A stretch of DNA of 64,000 nucleotides. Origin: Aphanothece sacrum FPU1. GTDB lineage: Bacteria; Cyanobacteriota; Cyanobacteriia; Cyanobacteriales; Microcystaceae. Positions 62,184 to 64,000 of this stretch are shown here, piece by piece (position 1 is the stretch's first letter; each line of letters opens with the position of its first letter). Position numbers and translations under genes: made by a program. The stretch is from NCBI RefSeq assembly GCF_003864295.1, contig NZ_BDQK01000013.1:496001-560000 (forward strand), given 5' to 3'. Under the pieces are notes generated by a model. That model ran no database searches. It saw only the letters and a list, made by a program, of their open reading frames with translations, and was not told the DNA's origin.

Positions 62184-63524
62184 TCAAAGAGCAGTGTGCT
62201 TGGTCATCTTAAGCCGCCTTGGGATTAAGATAGTATTGCGACGTTGAGGAGAAACGAGTCGATGATTCGTTAGCTCTAGCTGATAGTGAGAAACAACAGT
62301 CGCCAGAGCCAGTTTTAGTTGATAAAGAGCGAGTTCTCCTCCAATACAACTTCGTATTCCCCCACCAAAGGGCAAAAATTCATAGGGAGAAAATCGACTA
62401 TCGAGAAAACGTTCAGGGTTAAAGATTTTGGGGTCTGGATAAATATCTTCGCGCTGATGAATGAGGTAAGTTCCCACCGTGATTAACACTCCAGAATCAA
62501 CCCGACGACCATTGATTTTAGTAGCTGCTTTCACCAGCCGAGGAATCATAAACATGGTAACGGGATACATCCGCAGAGTCTCATTACAGACTGCACTCAG
62601 ATAGGGGAGGCGAATAATATCAAGCGGGTCGGCAGAATTTCCTAAGCTATTCAGTTCTGCCAACAATCTAGCTTTAATTTCAGCGTCACAATAAACCCGA
62701 TACCAAGACCAGGCAATAGAAGCTGCGGTCGATTCGTTACCTGTAAACAAAAGCGACAATACCTGTCCCAATAATTCCTCGTCTGATAGAGCATTTCCCT
62801 TTTCATCAGTTGCCGACATTAACAAAGTAAGAAGATCTTCCCATTTTAGATCAAGACGGGCGCGACGTTCCGCAATTTCTCTATAAATTAACTCTTTTAT
62901 TTGCTGACGCTGCTGAAGAAACTTTCTCCAGGGACTTATCGAACCTAAATCCCGTTGTAAAAATCGAAAAAATAAGGGAATACCAGCAATATTGGCGGCA
63001 AATAAACTTACCATCTCAACCATGAGATATTTGATTTGTTGATAGCGCTCTTGGTGGTAGGAGCCAAACAAGAGCTTAATCATCACCTGCATGGATATAT
63101 CCTGAGCCACTTCCAAAACCGAAAAAGGCTGATGGGCTGGCACTATCTGCATTACATCGTTTACTAAGTTACAAATTAACTGACCATAGGCTTGAATGTG
63201 TTTCCCCTGAAGCATAGGGATCAACAGCTTTCGCATCTGTTGATGGCGTATGCCTTCGAGGGTGAAAAAAGAACTGTCGCCAAAGATCGCCTTCAGTTCG
63301 CTGTCAAATGATGTCGTACTCAAGTGTCCATTACGGTTTTCAATAATTTCCTGAGCCGCTTCCGGCGTATAAAATACCATTAGGGGACAACCAAAATCGA
63401 TTCCCTTTGCCCAAAAAGCATCCGGATCTGCTCGGTAAGCCCTTTCCCAATAGCCAACTGGATTAGCGATATATTCAATTCTCTGCATCCAGACTGGTGT
63501 CTTTAATGATTCAACCTCTTTCAT
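62184..63524 (-). CDS. Cytochrome P450
   Basis: A protein of 446 residues. The heme-ligand motif PFGGGIRSCIGGELALYQ carries the Cys, the I-helix is LFTGNESTAASIAWSW, and the K-helix ExxR is NETLRMYP. Soluble bacterial type: no N-terminal membrane anchor. It inserts oxygen into a pathway intermediate, using ferredoxin from elsewhere. It is the upstream gene of the minus-strand group 63.5-58.6 kb. Substrate unknown. Confidence 0.93.
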   Translation of the reverse strand: MKEVESLKTPVWMQRIEYIANPVGYWERAYRADPDAFWAKGIDFGCPLMVFYTPEAAQEIIENRNGHLSTTSFDSELKAIFGDSSFFTLEGIRHQQMRKLLIPMLQGKHIQAYGQLICNLVNDVMQIVPAHQPFSVLEVAQDISMQVMIKLLFGSYHQERYQQIKYLMVEMVSLFAANIAGIPLFFRFLQRDLGSISPWRKFLQQRQQIKELIYREIAERRARLDLKWEDLLTLLMSATDEKGNALSDEELLGQVLSLLFTGNESTAASIAWSWYRVYCDAEIKARLLAELNSLGNSADPLDIIRLPYLSAVCNETLRMYPVTMFMIPRLVKAATKINGRRVDSGVLITVGTYLIHQREDIYPDPKIFNPERFLDSRFSPYEFLPFGGGIRSCIGGELALYQLKLALATVVSHYQLELTNHRLVSPQRRNTILIPRRLKMTKHTAL

Positions 63525-63636
63525 AAAGCAGTTTCCCTCAATAAATGGCTCCTTTACACTTTAGGACATCTTATATGGCACTACGCATTAAAGTTAGGAC
63601 GTTGGCATAAGCTGAAATCTTATTGTATTGTAAATA

Positions 63637-63757
63637 GGGTTTGCTGAATAAGGACAAAAACCTGATACAATAAAGGTTATAGGGGTACTAAGTGGGAAAA
63701 AACATCACTATAAGTGTCAGCAAACCCTCAAAAATTCGTAGCCAACCCTTACACCTC
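63637..63757. mobile_element. IS left-end fragment, second copy
   Basis: It starts gggtttgctgaataaggaca and closely follows 48951-49070 through cctgatacaataaaggttat, catcactataagtgtcagca and attcgtagccaaccctta. It lacks the transposase start, so it is a truncated end or a MITE-like derivative. It fills most of the 325-base gap 63525-63849. Confidence 0.68.
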
Positions 63758-63849
63758 GTCAGAAATCAAGTTGATTCAAAGGCTAAGCTGTGGCATGATT
63801 GAGGGGATAAATACGAAAATTAAGTTGATTTAAAGGCTAAGCTAAGGAC

Positions 63850-64000
63850 ATGGCACAACTCAAGGACTACACCCCGTGGCAAGTTCAAGAACTGCTCGAT
63901 TCTCAATACTGGAATTACCACCTCACTCCAGAGGAAGTGGGAGAAATTGAAACAGCCATTCACAACTTGAAAGTCTCTGGCCCCCAAGCCGTATCCTTTA
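63850..64000 (+). CDS. Start of an oxygenase-like gene (3' end outside window)
   Basis: From the ATG at 63850 the frame is open to the window edge: MAQLKDYTPWQVQELLDSQY, then WNYHLTPEEVGEIETAIHNLK. The pattern of an LTPEEVxEIExAI helix at the N-terminus recalls TauD/TfdA-type 2-oxoglutarate dioxygenases, but only 50 residues are visible and no metal site is included. Its position suggests that the accessory cluster continues to the right. Confidence 0.5.
   Translation, partial: MAQLKDYTPWQVQELLDSQYWNYHLTPEEVGEIETAIHNLKVSGPQAVSF

Overview
The window is chromosomal DNA of a cyanobacterium. It carries photosystem II genes (psbH, psbN), ndhO, the clock-output kinase sasA, the plastid-type ribosomal protein gene ycf65 and PAM68- and CPP1-like assembly factors, and it is full of the cyanobacterial HIP1 octamer gcgatcgc. 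The AT-rich base composition, the gene content and the crowd of small palindromic repeats suggest a unicellular chroococcalean cyanobacterium (Microcystis/Crocosphaera/Gloeothece-like). That genus-level guess is inference. I saw no tRNA, rRNA or CRISPR array.

Region 1 (1-18 kb) is mostly core: a truncated Ser/Thr kinase, a universal stress protein, rpsO-PAM68-aroF, a phosphoribosyltransferase, CPP1-like, tatA, psbH/psbN, two tandem coiled-coil paralogues, a membrane GTPase, an orphan ParA, a PEP-CTERM protein, sasA and a GH57 glucan branching enzyme. The gaps hold MITE-like elements, including one inserted into another palindrome with an inferred 8-bp target duplication, and three 89-bp tandem repeats.

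Region 2 (18-33 kb) mixes housekeeping genes (ycf65, pth, queC, tsf, rpsB) with an accessory island. Its core is a four-gene unit on the plus strand: an iSTAND-like protein, a MoxR AAA+ ATPase, a vWA protein and a formylglycine-generating-enzyme-fold (FGE) protein. This matches the vWA-MoxR ternary conflict or signalling systems. The FGE C-terminus looks like a diversity-generating retroelement (DGR) variable region, with no reverse transcriptase in the window. Beside it are a desaturase and a MotA/ExbB-like plus MotB/OmpA-like membrane pair with a long coiled tail, which recalls the ZorAB motor of Zorya.

Region 3 (33-38.4 kb) is core: a methyltransferase, mdh, ndhO, prmA and serA.

Region 4 (38.5-64 kb) is a large accessory region that reads as a specialised-metabolite or glycoconjugate cluster broken up by IS debris. 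A plus-strand operon encodes a SnoaL-like protein, an Old Yellow Enzyme, two tandem fatty-acid-hydroxylase paralogues and an aldo/keto reductase. A long minus-strand series encodes a sulfotransferase, an amidinotransferase, a PhyH-type dioxygenase, a GT1 glycosyltransferase, a carbamoyltransferase, a methyltransferase, two GT61 enzymes, a KpsF-like sugar-phosphate isomerase and a P450. A divergent pair encodes a nucleotidyltransferase-kinase fusion and a HAD-like protein. Amidino-, sulfo- and carbamoyltransferases together recall the tailoring sets of saxitoxin and cylindrospermopsin clusters, but no polyketide or peptide synthase is visible, so the product is unknown.
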